A stretch of 32,361 nucleotides of DNA from JAUVXE01 sp964349355 (GTDB lineage Bacteria; Actinomycetota; Coriobacteriia; Anaerosomatales; SLCP01): NCBI GenBank assembly GCA_964349355.1, contig CAYGFZ010000020.1:1-32361 (forward strand), in the 5' to 3' direction. The position numbers and the translations under genes are program-made. The notes under the pieces are model-generated. The model was not told the origin of the DNA, searched no databases, and worked only from the letters and a program-made list of their open reading frames with translations. Of this stretch, positions 31,793-32,361 are shown piece by piece; the stretch's first letter is position 1; the number at the start of each line of letters is the position of its first letter.

Positions 31793-32361
31793 AGGCGCTT
31801 AGGCTCCTCGGCGTCCTCGGCCAGCTCGATCCCCCACTCGGCAAGTACCTTGCTCACGGCGCGCTCGCCACTCTCTATGCAGTTCGGGATCCCTACGCCC
31901 CGGTAGGATCCTCCGGCGATCGCAAGTCCCGGTATGTCGGCGCACCCTTCCTCGATGGCTCCGACGCGGTCGAGATGGCCGAGAGTGTACTGAGGCATCC
32001 CACGCTCCCACCTGAACACACGCGTCAGCAGCGGGTCGCCCTTCACGCCGAGGATATCGCGGAGTTCCGCCAGGACGATGTCGACAAGGCGCTCGTCGGT
32101 CTCGGCCATGATCGCCTGGTTATGCGGCCCACCTACGAAACCGCGGAATAGCACCTTGCCCTCCGGCGCACGCCCGGGCCACTTGGTCGACGAGAATGTC
32201 GCAGCCATGAGCGAACGGCCCTCGATGAGCGGGCAGAGCACGCCGAACGCGTTCATGTCGATGCCGACCTCCGCCTCATGAAAAGCGATCGAGATGGTGG
32301 CCGAAGACGAGTGGCCGATGCCCGAAAGCGCATTGGCGATCCCGCTATCGACGGGGCGCAG
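31786..32361 (-). CDS. hemY: Protoporphyrinogen/coproporphyrinogen oxidase, C-terminal part (truncated by window edge)
   Basis: The last 191 residues of a HemY/CgoX-type FAD enzyme; the N-terminal FAD-binding part lies beyond the right edge. Visible family features include GHSSSATISIAF, FSSTKWPGRAPEG, FVGGPHN, a Trp/Arg-rich W-E-R-G-M-P-Q-Y motif and the FAD-site ending GLAIAGGSYRGVGIPNCIESG. It oxidises coproporphyrinogen III or protoporphyrinogen IX late in haem synthesis. In anaerobes an alternative electron acceptor to O2 is required. The stop lies inside the IMPase coding end. Confidence 0.92.
   Translation of the reverse strand: MRPVDSGIANALSGIGHSSSATISIAFHEAEVGIDMNAFGVLCPLIEGRSLMAATFSSTKWPGRAPEGKVLFRGFVGGPHNQAIMAETDERLVDIVLAELRDILGVKGDPLLTRVFRWERGMPQYTLGHLDRVGAIEEGCADIPGLAIAGGSYRGVGIPNCIESGERAVSKVLAEWGIELAEDAEEPKRLY

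Overview
The window reads as a chromosomal segment of a high-GC, anaerobic, H2-metabolising bacterium. It carries two unrelated [NiFe]-type hydrogenase loci, the start of an Rnf complex, ferredoxin and flavin/Fe-S redox proteins, and late haem-synthesis genes. The gene styles (EF-G-like paralogue, PlsY, PilT, Gram-positive-type protoporphyrinogen/coproporphyrinogen oxidase) would fit an anaerobic Actinomycetota lineage such as Coriobacteriia relatives. That placement is inference; no rRNA or marker set is present to settle it. No insertion sequence, phage gene, CRISPR array or replication origin was seen.

Layout. 1-7272 (minus): a lipoprotein cyclophilin and a TPR membrane protein, ndk, then a translationally coupled hydB-hydG-hydD-hydA operon for a soluble group 3b-type NAD(P)-linked hydrogenase, then rnfC running off the left edge. 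7474-11373 (plus): EF-G-like GTPase, a convergent tRNA-Arg(CCG), a lipid kinase and plsY, closed by a long hairpin. 11442-16920 (minus): PilT with an N-terminal receiver domain, then OsmC / GT2 / PIG-L deacetylase / BshC-like protein, then a 2[4Fe-4S] ferredoxin. 17103-18416 (plus): rlmD. 18423-23197 (minus): a large FAD-Fe-S-CCG fusion oxidoreductase, a Crp/Fnr regulator, a small exported protein and a cytochrome b5-like protein. 23383-24622: HAD hydrolase (plus), DUF2249-like protein and a small acidic protein (both minus). 25185-30905 (plus): membrane-bound uptake hydrogenase small subunit, large subunit and cytochrome b, a HemW/HemN-like radical SAM protein and a hydrogenase maturation protease. 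The right edge holds an inositol-monophosphatase-family gene and the C-terminal part of hemY.

Main result. The uptake-hydrogenase large subunit appears to stop at '...RSFDP', but the stop is a UGA exactly where the first Cys of the C-terminal DPCxxC motif belongs. The frame continues with I-G-C-A-V-H plus a 20-residue tail to a TAG that abuts the cytochrome b ATG. A bacterial SECIS-like stem-loop follows the UGA, and the small subunit carries the extra Cys typical of [NiFeSe] enzymes. I therefore call a selenocysteine-containing [NiFeSe] hydrogenase that ordinary gene callers would truncate.

Second candidate. The OsmC-GT2-PIG-L-BshC-like operon could belong to an undescribed low-molecular-weight-thiol or Cys-glycoconjugate pathway. 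Other oddities are the group 3b large subunit that ends at its cleavage-site His, an Asp in place of a proximal-cluster Cys in its small subunit, a receiver-PilT fusion, and a Met-rich tail on the FAD/CCG fusion.
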